Part shown: piece by piece, positions 41,450-54,250 of the stretch
Layout of the letters: each line of letters opens with the position of its first letter
How positions within the stretch are numbered: the first letter of the stretch is position 1
Assembly (NCBI RefSeq): GCF_964340395.1
Contig: NC_135561.1
Coordinates: 5,920,018 to 5,984,017 of the forward strand
DNA: 64,000 bases
Source: Glandiceps talaboti
Taxonomy: Eukaryota > Hemichordata > Enteropneusta > Spengelidae
Reading direction: 5' to 3'
Translations under genes and position numbers: made by a program
The notes under the pieces: model-generated
Databases searched by the model: none
What the model saw: only the letters and a program-made list of their open reading frames with translations
Told to the model about the DNA's origin: nothing

Positions 41450-41699
41450 AGGCGCCTCCCATAAATAGTAATGTGACGTCACAGAAATCACGTGACCGGA
41501 GCGGGAGCGAGGCACATGTCGGCCGCCATTGTTTGCTAGTGTCACGCAGTGCAAAATTCTTGAATTTTACCGCCAGTTTCCACCGTCGAAACAGCTTTTC
41601 AGCAACAGGTTTTACTACAAAGGACTCTCTTGGTTCTTTAAGTTTGATTTTAGACTATTTTTGTATTGGACATTTCCTTAAATATCGACAAATCGTGCG
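41450..41699 (+). promoter_or_regulatory. YTHDF promoter and 5'UTR
   Basis: A CpG-containing stretch directly upstream of the YTHDF start. It has a perfect CRE TGACGTCA (41474-41481), an E-box TCACGTGA (41488-41495) and a YY1-type GCCGCCAT (41522-41529). The order CRE, E-box, YY1 fits a TATA-less housekeeping promoter. Transcription probably starts between about 41490 and 41560 (inference). Confidence 0.65.
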
Positions 41700-41720
41700 A
41701 TGTCTGCAAGTGTAGATCAG
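41700..41720 (+). CDS. YTHDF: YTHDF coding exon 1
   Basis: Seven codons, MSASVDQ, then a GTAAAG donor. Ends in phase 0. Confidence 0.9.
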
Positions 41721-44700
41721 GTAAAGTACCATTGGGTGTATTTTCAATAGGGCTTCTGTCGTTGCCAACAAGGTCTTTCTCATGAAAATATTTGCTAATT
41801 TTCCGTGTTTTTCTTTTTCTCTTTCATGCTTGTCAACCGATATTCACTGAGCAGCGACCTAAAGGGCAGTCAAATCGCGGTAAGTGTGTCATATTTTCGA
41901 CATAGTTCGTATGTTATGTTGCGAAATGCGAGGGGAACGACCACGGCAATTTGACGTATGAGCATGTGCCGAGGTTGCGCTTGGACTCGCACAGAGCGTT
42001 ACGTATATGCATACCAAACTCAATCACCGTTTCCTGTTTCTCTTTTGCAGTACAAAATGGCCCCTTAAATCAGAAAGAGACAGTAACCGATGAAGATTTC
42101 GACGCCTATTTGCAGAACAACCAAACTAATCAGGTTCGTAAGAGAAATGTTGAGAGAATTTCACCGTTATAGTACCTTCGCAGTAGACATATGTTAGTAT
42201 TGTTACGCACACCGACAGTGCTAGGCGTTGACAGTTTGCTAAATGCCACACTTTTGGCTCTAAATGTATCTCGTTTTCGTAAATGCTCACACAGTGTGAT
42301 GTTATTTTGACCGAAAGTGAATATCTTTCCTAGCGTTAGGACGTTAGGCATGTTTGTTCGTCTGATGGAAAACCCATAATGGCCATTTCCCTATAAATGT
42401 GATGACGTGACACAATAGTTTCGGGGTCTACTTGTAGTAGTAGTACAGTGTGAGGTTAGGAGGGAAAGCGAATCATTGTTCTTGGTTTCAACTTTAGTTT
42501 GAATAACAATTGATATTATGCACAAAAGGACATTTTTGGAGGGGCAGATAGGATTTGCTGCATCAAATTTCAAGCTAGTGTAGTATAAAGTGTGCCTGTT
42601 TTATTAGACAACCACAATGTTCATATAAACCAGGCACATTTTGTCTAAGCAGTTTCATTAATAGTTTGTCTCATGCTTCACCGGGTTTCTAATTCTTAAA
42701 CTTCCCACCTAGCAGCTGGCATTTGATTGAAACTTTTTTTTTTTTTTGAAAAGAAACGCCATTGTTTACATATTTATTGAATTGAAATGAGTGAGCATTC
42801 ATAAAAACGAAAGACGGTTATTCTTTTTTCAGCTACAAAACTTGGAGGTATGTCAAAAGAATAAAAACCTATGATTTGAATTTAGTGTATACTAATTGGG
42901 AGATTAACACCTAATGAATTTGACATATAAAACACAATTATGTTTCTAGATATTGATTTAGTCATCACATAAACATGTCACCATGTAATCAAAATGGTAC
43001 TAGGTAGGTTTGTTAGCCTTTATACTAGCATGTTGTAACAAGGTCAGAATATGTAGATTAAATTTGAAGGGCAGTTGCATATCCTGAGTGTACTCATTTC
43101 AACACAAAGGATTTATTGTGGGTCCTGAAGTATTCTGAAGATTAACAAGGTATGAATGGGAATTGACAAGATGTCGCAAAGTCTAAATATTTCTGTTCCA
43201 CACAGGTATGTTGTAGTGTAGCCATGTAAGCTGGGGGTTTGGGCTGTAGGAAAACCTACAGAAGGTATTTTATACTGTCGATTAGTATTTCTAGAACTAT
43301 TCTGTTAGCTAACTTTATTTGGAAGGTCACAGTAAATCAAACAAGTCATAACTTCTATATTGCAAAGCCCTGTTGAAGCATTTTGAGGGGTTTGAAGTGG
43401 AGTTAAATATTAATCAGACTGTTATTACTGTTATACTGTATAGTTTGGAGTACTTTTGAGCAAGTAATAGTATGGCTATATTACTATCTGCAGATGTAAA
43501 AATAGGTGGTGATGCCCATTTAAATATATAGAAGTATCGTGTAGTTAGCAGTAAGATAAATGTATGGTCTCAAATACATTGATTTTACCCTCTTCAGGAG
43601 AATACTTTGAGATGTATTTGGACCAAATTTAAAAAAAAAATATTACCTGTGTTTACACTTCATTCGTGCCATTTTCTTGGAAAAAACAAGTATCATATTT
43701 TGTTAACTAAGCTGAGCACCCACTATTCTACAGTAAATTTATTGCGATGTAAACATTGCATATTGTCCAACCTCCTCAAGAAAGCTGTCTTCAGCAGTCC
43801 TTTCACACCTAGTTGGCATGGCAACTTTGTACAAAGACATTGATCTTGTAAAGGTGTCCTGAAAGGAAGCATCACTACAAATGGATTAAACCAGGTTGAG
43901 ACAGAAGAAGATCGCTAGAAAATCTATACTATCCGCTTGTATGAAAAGCATTCCTTCAAAGTGATCTAATTTGCATTTGCCCACTGTAGCTACATGGAGT
44001 ATGAGCAACATTAATGTTTGCAAGAAAAGTTACGAATTAGGTATACCAAGTATATACAAATGCTGGCAAGAAAAGTTACAATTTTAGGTACGCCAAATAC
44101 ACATTGATGCTGGCAAGAAGAGTTGCAATTTATGTATACACCAATGCTATGGGCAAAGTTGCAATTTAGGTATACCAAATACACATTGATGTTGACAAAA
44201 GAGTTACTCCTGTAAGATGTGCTCATTTTCTTGTGCACCAGATTGTTAAGTTGTATCATAGGTATTCAATAGCAAGAAGTTGTATTAAGAACTGTCATAG
44301 TGTGAGATTATTGGGTATGTGCATACATGTAAAATAGTATATATTTTTATTTGACATGAAATAATACCAAAACAACTCATCATCTAGAGTCAAAATCAAC
44401 ATACAAAATATATAAACTTGTGAACTGTTATCCCCCAGGCCCTCCCCCCATGTAGTCATCTAAATAAAATTGGTTTCTTCAAGTACAGCATTAAAAAAAG
44501 TCAAATTGGAAAAGAAAAATATTGGGAGATAAGGTACAAAAACCTTTTTGAAAATTCTGAAGTCTAGAATAATTTATACTTCTAGTTTGAAAACCTGCTG
44601 TACTGTTTGAACCTCTGACTATATAATTTTGTAATCGTAAATTCTTGTGTCAAGTGTTATGTTTGCAATGGTTGAATCTACTCTAACAAATACCATACAG

Positions 44701-47700
44701 TAAACTTACAAATTTGCAGCCAAGGACATTGGACTGTCATAAAACTTAATCTCTGGAGTTATTGCTTTGTCTGCTTCATTCCACTCAGATTGATATGATA
44801 TAAATCATTTTGTTGGGGGAGGGAAGGCTGTTTTGTTGACCTCGTAAGGGGTCAGTGCTGCAAGCTGGTGACAGAGCCACCAAATGGGGTGATATTTACA
44901 ATGTAAGTGTCTGATAGCCATCATCAGCACTGTCCTAATGTGTGGTGATCAGTTTACAGGAACTGACTCAGAAGGAGGTCTTGCAAGGTCTTCACTGTAC
45001 AACTGGAAATGATAGCAGTTGTATAAGCCAGGCAGGGCTGAAGGTCATGTGCCCCTAAACATGGGATGGAGGTGTAGAATTGTGAATTGATAAGGTAGAA
45101 TATCACGAGGGAATTGTCAATGCCCGGTAATGCCCTATGTCACATGGTAATGTTGTAAATGTTGACATGTTTGATGACAAACTTGGATACTGTAATAGCT
45201 ATGCTGTCATTTTGTAAATAGGAGTGCTGACTATTCGTTCTAATTCTCGGTACATGAAATTACTGCCCACATTTGATTTCTTAGTCGACACCATAACTTT
45301 TGCTCCACATGCTTTCTGGGAGTGCATGAGAATAAGTTGACCTTTTTATTCTATTTTGACCCTCTAGCATGAGGTAAAATGTTATTGCAGGTACTGAGAA
45401 ATTAGCCTCTCAATTAGTGATAGATCTTCATTTGAAATAAACCATGTAAATAAAGCCAACAAAACTTGTATCCATAAAGTTAAACTAGTGTGTGATACAT
45501 TGCAGTAAAGTGAGTAGGTCTAAAAGTGGAGTGAATCAAATGAATAGCTATGAAGAGACAAAGCTGTGGATAAAACCCTTATTGTGTTGTCAAATCTTTA
45601 TCTGCCAGTTTTAACATTCAGATAAATTTATATGAATATGTAACATATGGATTTCAAATTTTTATAGCAGTCAGCACTTTATAGTCAGTAGCAAAGATTG
45701 CGCAATACTGTCATTGGGCTGTGAAAAGAAATTCACATTGCTTGTAGTCACTATAGTTTTGCATGTCGCAGAGAATGTGTTATTTTTATGGTAGCTTTAA
45801 ATACCACAAACAGGGAAGTACCATTTATGCCTATTGCTAAATTAACATAAAGTGTCTAAAACTGCAGATCAAACAGAAAACCAGTCCATTTATGAATGGA
45901 AATGTACAAAGAATGGAAATGTCATCTTCTCATGATGTTTTGATCATGAAAAAAGAATACAAAATAATGAGATCATTATTTTGAAGCCTTATTTGTTAAC
46001 CAGCATAGGATTTGCCATTCAGGAAGTGTTTTTCTTCATTTTGATGCCCATGGGGTTGTTTGAATCTGGACCCACGGATAGCTATATGAAATGTTTGTTT
46101 TGTGTCATTATCAGAAACAAGTTGATGATATTGGTGGATATGATACTAGCATCATTTCAGTTATATAAGTATTAACAGGATATGAATCTCCCCTTTATAA
46201 GGCATCTTCATCATGGTTAAATTCTGATCGGATATGATTTGTGAGATGAATGTCATTTGGAAAGAGATTGTTTCAATTTTGTTATGACTTGCAAATAACT
46301 GGGGGAACCCAGTTCCAATTAAATATCATGTCAATAACGGGATCAGGAGCCACATCTCCTTCCCTTGCCCCACCACCTTTCTGGTCACTTACATTGTAAT
46401 TATGCACCAAATTCAAATAAAAAAACATTGTTTGTCTCGGGCTATTAGTAGGTAAAATCATAGATGTTGCAGAAAATGTTTTGAATATTTATGGTACAAT
46501 CTACCCCGTTATCCCCACATTTTAACAAGTACCAAAACGAAATTATTGAAAACAATGTCAAAATATATATACACGTTTTAGTAGATTGCTGTTACTACTA
46601 GTGTTCCTGACAAGGGTTGCTGTACCTATTGACTTTCAAGTACGATAACTTTGTAGAGTGTTTTACATAACAGTTAGATGCAAGCCTTTGAATGTATATA
46701 CAGAAACCAATGGTAAGATTTTGAGTGTATTCATGTTGTGTAATGTGTAAATGAGGTGTAATTCAGCAGGTCACATTGTTTGTTTATAGTATTTATTGTA
46801 ATGTTTATTCTAATGAGTACCATGACTCAGTATAAAATGAATGAAATATTTCAATGACACAAAGGAAGTGAAACTTGTAAATAAACAGGAATTGCAGAGT
46901 ATCTGTTTTTCTTCACATCTTCCTATGCAGACACTCCCCATATGTTCTTAGGAGTAGTAGAAATAGAATTTCTTCAAGTCTAGGCCAATTGAACAAAGAT
47001 TTCATCTCGGCATATCAACATTTGACCACACAGATAGATAGTTTTTTAAAGATGCCCCTCTAATGCAGTCCATGGGGTGGAAACCAGGAGTTATTTTGCC
47101 CTTCAACACTAGAAAGCCTTCATCTGATTAGTCTGTACAAAAATATCAACCGATCAAGGCCAGATAAAGATAAGGAATAAGCAGTATGTAAATGATTTGC
47201 TAACCTGCCACACCCGTATATGTCAAAGGTCAAAATAGTCTGTGGGTAATGGGGATTAGCTAGCTGGTGTGAGGATTGCAAATAGGGAAGTCACATGGGA
47301 GTTGATACAATGACAAAATGGCCATAGGGTGTGGATTGACTGAATTCTGAGAATCACTCTCGCCACTTTCCTGTGTGATGACAAGTCTTTGTGAGATGAA
47401 TGGGCAACAATACGGAAGTGGAAGATACTGAGTGTGCCATGTTGAACTCACATTATGACGAGACTGTAGTACTATATATGCACCAGCATTTGGTTACATT
47501 TACCATTCTACTGTTATATGGTAGCATTAACTTAGTAATCTTGGCAAGGGAAGAATAGAAAACAACAGTCTCACAATGATGCATGCACATTTGAAAGTAA
47601 CCTAGGGTGTTCTGTAATATTAGGAGTTTAGGAATTTAGGTTTAGGAATAACAAAACAGTTTTAACCTCTGATTTGTACATTCATTGCTCCCAAGTGGAT

Positions 47701-50401
47701 ACTTATTTGCTGCCTTTGTTGCAGGCAAATTGCAGGCATTTAATAAAATGAAGATTATTCTCCAAACCATTCAAATTTTTGCAAAAGTGATATCATTTAC
47801 AACATCCACGAGATGAAACTTTTTAAGGTAGAAGGATAGAAGGTGAAACTGATAAGATTCCTTTTCTGAACACATTCAAGGGAAAACACTGATGGTCTAT
47901 GGTCTGCCCACACATGGGGGGGGGGGGGGGCAGAATGTAATACGACTCGCAAATCCAACACTAAAGGCTGGACAAGTAAATGGATTTTTATCCAACTTGT
48001 GTTTACCATGAGTGGTTTTACAGATGTTAGTGTGGACAGGCTCATAGAAGTGAAAAGGATCCATAATTGCAGAGTCCAAAACAATGTCTATAAAATAGCT
48101 AGTTTACTACCCCTCAACAACAGCAGCAATACAGTGGGGTGCATATTTATGTAATCTTCTGTATTTTCCATTAACATTGACTGGCACATTACCTGATATG
48201 TAATGATGTGACATGCATGGGAAGCCATCATTGAGATCAAAAGAAATCTTGCAGGATGCAATGAACCTTGAAATAGTTAGTGTGTGGGAACTAGCATTAT
48301 ATTGCTTTCTTGGAGGCCACCGTGACAAATTATTACTTATTTTCCTTCTCCTGAACTAGGAAAGTGTAGTACTTGTATTCCAGTTTCGTATCAGTCATCT
48401 CATTACAAACTTTGATGCAAGTGTCGATAACTAACTGCATTCACAACTGGTTTTACATTTTGAATGTAAAAATTCTGTTAAAGTTAATAATGCTGGTTGC
48501 CGGCCTTGTATTAGTGCAGTTGTATTTTAAATGTACATCGCTAGCATGCTACAGATTCTTGAAATTAAAATTTTAAAATATACTACCTGACACCAACTCC
48601 CTACTTTGTGAACCCTCTCCCCTCATCAATACTTGATGACCCAAATTACTGAATGTTACAACGTTATACTAAATAAATTTGAGCTATTGAAGTTAGTAGA
48701 TCTCGTTGAATGTGTGATTTGAGTACAGAGATTGTTCATGCATAATTATAGCAATACTTACATATTTTTTTCTTTCTATCCACATGCTCACCTCGCTGAT
48801 GTCAACAGGGCTATAATTCTGGACCCAACATGCCACCTCCATCTGACCCATCAGGTTACATGCCCAGTTATTATTCCTCCTCGATGCCATTTCCTTATTT
48901 GAACACTGGTGGCGAAAGCACCTGGTCAACAGGAGATAACTTCAATTTCTATGGCGGTTATGGACCTGGAGACAGTGGAAATTACTTGCAGGATAACTTT
49001 TATAGTCAACCTGGGACTACCCCTCCGTATTTGAACCAGTCAGGATTTAATTTCTTTCCTGGAAATGCGGACTTTTCAGCATGGGGTAATAGTACCCAGC
49101 CCCAGGGACAAGGAAATCAACGGAATGCTGGACAGGGACAAAGCTCCTATTCCTATGATTATGCTCGCTATTCAGGAACAACCATGGGAACAGGCCAGCG
49201 ATACCAGGATATGAACGGTATGGAGGGGGGTGATGGGAAAACATCTGGAATGAAGACTGTTGAGCAGGGAATTTCGGGACTGAATTTAGGATCTGATCCT
49301 AAGCAAAGCAGCAGTTCTGGAAGTACTGGGTCTGCAGGAGAAAGCACTGTTGATTCGGATGCAGTAAAATCTCAGCCGCAGACCTCTCAAACTGTAACAA
49401 CTACTTCACCTGTTGTTAGTTCGGCACCAGCACCAACAAGCACTGCAAGTAAGCCTGTGTCGTGGGCTTCCATTGCAAGTAAGCCAGCAAAACCTCAACC
49501 AAAGTTAAAACCAAAAAGTGCTACTCATGCTCCGGTTCCGGCACAGTTGCCTCCGATGAAACATACCATGGATATCGGAACTTGGAATGGTGGAGCTAAG
49601 AGTGCTCCTAAATCTGCTGTCGCACCTCAGCAGGCACCTCCAGCACCCCAGCAACATCCTCAGGCACAGCAACAACGATGGACTCAACAACGCAGTCGAG
49701 GGGGTGATGCGAACTTTAACAACCCGCCTACTTCAGGCAATGCAGGACTTGCTCCTATCTCGGCTCCTGCAGCTAACAATGCAGCTGCAGTTAATAATCA
49801 TCCTGTTCTTGAGAAACTGCGATCAGCAAATGAGTATAATCCATCAAACTTCAGTTTGAACGCAAAAGGAGCTCGGTTCTTTATCATCAAGAGCTACTCT
49901 GAGGACGACATCCATCGATCCATTAAGTATAGTATCTGGTGTAGTACAGAACATGGCAACAAACGTCTTGATGCCGCATTCCGTGAGCGCCAGGGCAAAG
50001 GACCGGTGTACTTGTATTATAGCGTCAATGGCAGCGGTCATTTCTGTGGTATGGCTCAGATGATGTCTGAGGTGGACTACAATGTGACAACTGGTGTGTG
50101 GGCACAGGACAAGTGGAAAGGAAGATTTGAAGTCAAATGGATTTATGTGAAGGACGTACCCAACAGTCAGCTACGACACATCCGCTTGGAAAACAATGAA
50201 AATAAACCTGTGACTAATTCACGTGACACCCAGGAAGTTCCAATCGAAAAGGGCAAACAAGTGTTGAAGATCATGCATAACTATCGCCATACAACATCCA
50301 TCTTTGATGACTTCGGTCACTATGAGAAGCGTCAGGAGGAGGATAATACTCGTAAGGATGATTTTTATTCCCCAAAAACAGAAGATGATTTGATATGTTA
50401 A
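41700..50401 (+). CDS. YTHDF: YTH-domain m6A reader, YTHDF1/2/3 type (complete)
   Basis: Exons 41700-41720, 41855-41879, 42051-42133 and 48809-50401 join to 573 codons; an optional 15-nt microexon at 42833-42847 would make 578. Start MSASVDQ, then [12 protein letters not shown] and DEDFDAYL match the YTHDF N-terminus. A low-complexity region rich in Tyr, Gly, Gln, Ser and Pro follows, with [30 protein letters not shown] and MDIGTWN family motifs. The C-terminal YTH domain spans about residues 398-532, with the three m6A-cage tryptophans W420, W474 and W479 at family spacing (54 and 5). YTHDF proteins bind N6-methyladenosine in cytoplasmic mRNA and influence its translation and decay. The low-complexity half supports phase separation in characterised members. 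The intron positions resemble vertebrate YTHDF2 as I recall it. A single pre-duplication YTHDF would be expected in an invertebrate. Confidence 0.96.
41855..41879 (+). CDS. YTHDF: YTHDF exon 2 (25 nt)
   Basis: Lies between a CACTGAGCAG acceptor and a GTAAGT donor. Encodes RPKGQSNR plus one base (phase 1). The family N-terminal motif makes this tiny exon certain. Confidence 0.92.
42051..42133 (+). CDS. YTHDF: YTHDF exon 3
   Basis: Follows TTCTCTTTTGCAG. Encodes [10 protein letters not shown]...[11 protein letters not shown] and ends in phase 0 at a GTTCGT donor. A GTAAGA four bases downstream would break the frame with the last exon, so the first site is preferred. Confidence 0.92.
42833..42847 (+). 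other. YTHDF: Possible 15-nt YTHDF microexon (LQNLE)
   Basis: A strong acceptor (TTATTCTTTTTTCAG) and a consensus donor (GTATGT) sit 15 bases apart in the large intron. The insert is in frame, without stops, and joins phase 0 to phase 0 between exon 3 and the last exon. It could be an alternative exon or a chance splice-site pair; only transcripts can tell. Confidence 0.4.
42848..48808 (+). other. YTHDF last intron (about 6 kb)
   Basis: Contains a 50-bp tandem repeat (44012-44207), a run of 15 G (47916-47930) and no other recognisable exon. It ends CTGATGTCAACAG at 48808. Confidence 0.75.
44012..44207. repeat. About 50-bp tandem repeat, 4 units, in YTHDF intron
   Basis: Units of the type GCAAGAAAAGTTAC...TTTAGGTATACCAAATACAC...ATTGATGCTG. 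The third unit is shortened. Confidence 0.7.
48809..50401 (+). CDS. YTHDF: YTHDF terminal coding exon with YTH domain
   Basis: 531 codons including the stop, starting [15 protein letters not shown] in phase 0. Holds the whole low-complexity region and the YTH domain ([82 protein letters not shown]). The large intronless 3' exon is typical of the family. Confidence 0.97.
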   Translation, partial: GYNSGPNMPPPSDPSGYMPSYYSSSMPFPYLNTGGESTWSTGDNFNFYGGYGPGDSGNYLQDNFYSQPGTTPPYLNQSGFNFFPGNADFSAWGNSTQPQGQGNQRNAGQGQSSYSYDYARYSGTTMGTGQRYQDMNGMEGGDGKTSGMKTVEQGISGLNLGSDPKQSSSSGSTGSAGESTVDSDAVKSQPQTSQTVTTTSPVVSSAPAPTSTASKPVSWASIASKPAKPQPKLKPKSATHAPVPAQLPPMKHTMDIGTWNGGAKSAPKSAVAPQQAPPAPQQHPQAQQQRWTQQRSRGGDANFNNPPTSGNAGLAPISAPAANNAAAVNNHPVLEKLRSANEYNPSNFSLNAKGARFFIIKSYSEDDIHRSIKYSIWCSTEHGNKRLDAAFRERQGKGPVYLYYSVNGSGHFCGMAQMMSEVDYNVTTGVWAQDKWKGRFEVKWIYVKDVPNSQLRHIRLENNENKPVTNSRDTQEVPIEKGKQVLKIMHNYRHTTSIFDDFGHYEKRQEEDNTRKDDFYSPKTEDDLIC

Positions 50402-53400
50402 CATTTTATTCCTATATAAATGTGTCCTCTACCTTAATTGTACTAATAGGTTAAACCAGAAATTGTATATGATTTAGTGAGAATGTGATAACTTGTCATT
50501 TTCATGTTCAAACACCATCTCTTCTAATTACGAATTTGTTTACCATAGATGCAGAAAATACATTTTAGTACAACATGGCAAAATGCAAGTGAGGTTTCTT
50601 GAAAAGCAAGTATTCCTAAGTTGGTATTTACAGTTTTCAGACATTTTATATATATAGGAAACTAAAAATTGAAGTTGAAAATTTGTTGCGTGTGAATGGT
50701 AAAAGTAAGGAAGTTTGAATGTTTGTCAGAAGTTCCAGTTATGCCAACTGTGTGTGTGTGGTACGGTATGTATAATTCTCCTTTTTAGCAAAAGCTTTGT
50801 AAACAAAAGGGTTGGACAGCAGACATCTTGGAATCTTTTGAATAAGATTGAAAGTAGATGTACATGTATTTGTTGAATGGTCTGTATCGTCCTTGTTGCA
50901 ATTACATGTACAGAATTATTGTAGGTCGTATGTGAACTTTATGATTATTTCCAGGCATGAAAAATGTCATTGTCAATTATTTACCTCGCATTTACTATTC
51001 CAGTTTTATAAATTTTACATTTAGTTTATCCTCCTAACACTCTGGTATTTGTGAAAAATTTGATTGATATTTACAAAGTGTTGAAGTGGTTTGTTTTGTC
51101 CATATCAAGATATAGTCCATGAAAAGATAACCACAAATGCTGCAGGAATGTGAGAAAATGTTCTGTCAATTTTGATATGATTGTTAAAAGCAAATTGAAA
51201 CTAAAATGGGGAAGAGCTCTTAAATGTGAAATAGTTGACACTTGGATTTAATATCTTTCCTTGCTAAGAGAGTGAAGTGAGAGTCCATGTAAAGGGGTCA
51301 TAGTTTGATTAGTAAGTACATAGTTTGGGCAGTATTCCAAGACACTGTGACCTTGTATATATTGATTACTGAATCCGTGTGCAATCTTTAGTACTACTCC
51401 ATAAGGTCATGTTTACATTCAGATGCAGTCTTGTATAACGGGAGATGAAGTGTGCATTTCTTGGGAAATTGCTGCACTAACAGACTGGGAGGCGGAGTGG
51501 GGATTGGTTTGGGATTAATTGCTTATCTTCAATGTACCATGCTAACTTCTTGTGCTGTAATTGTTTTAGAGGTGGGAACACTAGTCTCACCCCCCCCCCC
51601 CCCCCATGCCAGATTTTAGGGGAAACAAATCTGTTTTAATTTAATGTCAAGTTAATGTTTTCATTAATGAGAACCTAGCCTAATCAGTTTGACTGTTTTA
51701 TACCCAATTAGCTTACATACTTCCTCTGAAAAATTGACAAATTTGATTTTCTGATTTAGCATAAATGAGTCACGTCTTCAAGTGAATATGTCCTCTGCAC
51801 ACCAGGCTAAATCTTGGGCTCTAGTAACTAGAATTCTGAGTGAAAAGTTTCCTGGCGTGTCGGTTAGAAATTACGAATGAATTTGTCTACTTATGAGTTT
51901 GTATACCCGTGTTTATGACTAAGAGGGTGGGAGAGAGAAAGGTGTCCACATTCCCTTGTTGCTAAAAACACTCGTGGTGTTTTGCTAGGGTTTGCATAGC
52001 TTTCCATATCTTGCACCATACTTTTGGGATTGGGGTGAGTACCACTAAATCACCTTCGGAACTTGGATAGCTTGTACCTACATACTGCTGCTCTTTACAG
52101 CAGTGACTTTGTAAATTGTGTTGTGTATGGCGATATCATGTTTTGATGAAGTTGTTTTATGTTTTACAGGCAAGGACCCCAAATAAAGCCAGAACAAAAA
52201 GGAGTAAAAATTGGAAGGATTGCATGGATTAAACATTAAACAAGAGGAGGAAAGAAAGAAAGAAAGAAAGGAAACTTAGTTAAAAATAATTGTGCCTATT
52301 TGGAGGAAATGCTGAAAAAATAATCTTAATAAATTGTAGCACTGATTTACTGGACTTTTCCTTTTAAAACTGTGATAGGACCCTGAACAGATCTGATTAG
52401 GACAAGAGTGACTGCGTTGACATTGAAAACTAAAACTTGATTGAACAAGAAAAGACTTCGTTAAAATTCTGTGTATTTTAGTGTACTTTGCTGGCTTGCA
52501 TAGCCTATGCAGGAATCTCATATAGTGTGCACCTGTGGTTATCATCATCATCATTATTATCCTGTCTATCCCGATAGCAGTGAACAACAATCTCTTGGGA
52601 AATCAAAAACTTGACTACAGAAATGTGGAGTTTTATCAATAGTTTGTGGAAGTGTGGAGCAGCTTCATACGGTATCAACCATTCCGGAACGCCTGGATCA
52701 GTGTGACTTTACAATGATAACAAAAAAACAAACAAACCTAAAACTGAGAAAAAATAATAAAGAACTGACTCATTTCCAATGGCGTTGTCGAGACATGACT
52801 AGATCTGAAAAAAAACTTGGGATTTTTTTTTGGCAAGGCCATGTGGAATTGAGTAATAAAATACTGACTCATTGAGGTTAGATTTGTATTAGTCTAACTT
52901 TGGATTCAAAGTCCCCAGTGTTGGGACTTTGACAGAACCACCTTGACATGACTACAGAACTGAATAAACCATTGCACATCATGCAAAGCATTCCCTTCAA
53001 TCAAGGGGAAGCCCCTGAAGTATGAATGGAAAGACATTGTATTCCAAGAACAAGTATGGATTTCCTCCCGTAAATCACCGTTTGATAGTGCTAAGTACAA
53101 ACAGAACTGGTGAACACAGTGAGGTATTCAAACTGTCAAAACACAAAACAAAACAATAACTGAGCTGTGAACGTAGTTGATACAATACATTTACATAAAC
53201 GTACAAGTTGATACCTGCGAAACGCTTCATTCAACAAAAGACTTGGTTTGATTTTTCCCTCGTGAAAGTTTTTAACATAGTTGCTTTGAAGTGTGATTTG
53301 ACCCTCTGGAATTTATAAAGGGGAACAAAATAGCTCCTAGTGGGGACAAACACTGCTTTTCAAAAATACAATGGACAAATGAGAAAACCAGACATTGGCG

Positions 53401-53610
53401 GTTAATCAGCATGCACTTTTTGGAAGTGTGCATTGTCTTTTTATTGTTCCAATCGCAATCTCCCTCGTGACCATAGTTATTCAGTCACTTTGTCATGATG
53501 ACACTATGACCCCCGACCCCCCCATCTGTCTGTTAATTTCTGTCCCTGCCCTGTCAGGTTCCAGCGCAAGATATACTCTATTTAGTTGAAATAAACTCAA
53601 ATTTAACAGC
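50402..53610 (+). other. Probable YTHDF 3'UTR
   Basis: AT-rich, without coding character. AATAAA signals occur at 52182-52187 and 53590-53595. The second is followed within 20 bases by GTTTGTGTGTATTCAGTGTG, a good GU-rich downstream element, so the transcript may end near 53610. The stretch includes a run of 16 C (51590-51605) and a GAAA tract near 52250-52270. The true end is not determined. Confidence 0.45.
53590..53595 (+). terminator. Candidate polyadenylation signal
   Basis: AATAAA with a GT-rich element just downstream (53612-53632). The best-looking signal after the YTHDF stop. Confidence 0.4.
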
Positions 53611-53727
53611 AGGTTTGTGTGTATTCAGTGTGCATAACTTAATAGTTAATTGTATGACCAGGTAAGTACACCTATTAAAAAATGTATTTTCTACGATATG
53701 GTGTGTAAATGGTTTGAAGGTCAGATA

Positions 53728-53747
53728 CCCCCCCCCCCCCCCCCCCC
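53728..53747. repeat. Poly-C run (20 bases)
   Basis: The longest of six homopolymer C or G runs of 10 or more in the window. The others are at 26042-26056, 47916-47930 (G), 51590-51605, 58073-58082 and 61872-61883. Confidence 0.9.
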
Positions 53748-53859
53748 TGTGTCTCAGTTGTGTGTTTACACAGCCATTTACAATTATCTACTACCATATT
53801 GCCAATCATTTTATCAGGAGCATTTCCAATGTGTATGCAGTGGGAGTTTAATTGAGAAC

Positions 53860-54250
53860 AGCCTCTTGTTGGTCCCCAGAAGGGACCTGTACTTGGATTT
53901 GATTCCGTCCATCTGTGTGTGTGTCTGTGTGTGTGTGTGCGCGTGTGCGTGCACCCTCGTATCTCTTGCATGCACCAGCTGATTTCAACCAAACCTGGCA
54001 TAAAGGTAACAACATCCTATGTGAGACATGCACATCACTTTGTTTATGGCTGAATCAAATATGGCTGAATGACAGCCATATTTGTTGTTAAATTTCACAA
54101 TGTGCATCATAACATTGGAAGTATAATATGTAGTGACTCCATTCAAGTGCCCGCCTTCACCAATATCATCAAATATGAGCCGCCTTTTAAGACGCTGACC
54201 TTTGACTTGGACATTGCATCATTTATGACTAGCTGTACTAGACCAAGTAT
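53860..54250. mobile_element. Dispersed repeat, family 10, copy 1
   Basis: Shares with 55730-56060 the ordered motifs CAACCAAACCTGGCATAAAGGT, a TGTGAGACATGCACATCAC-type segment, ATATTTGTTGTTAAA, ACTCCATTCAAGTG and CTGACCTTTGACTTGG. It contains an internal GT/GC dinucleotide tract. Class unknown; no coding frame. Confidence 0.5.

Noticed and set aside
41239-41715. 158-codon plus-strand frame covering the YTHDF promoter
   Set aside because: It overlaps the CRE/E-box/YY1 region and the 5'UTR in a different frame from MSASVDQ.
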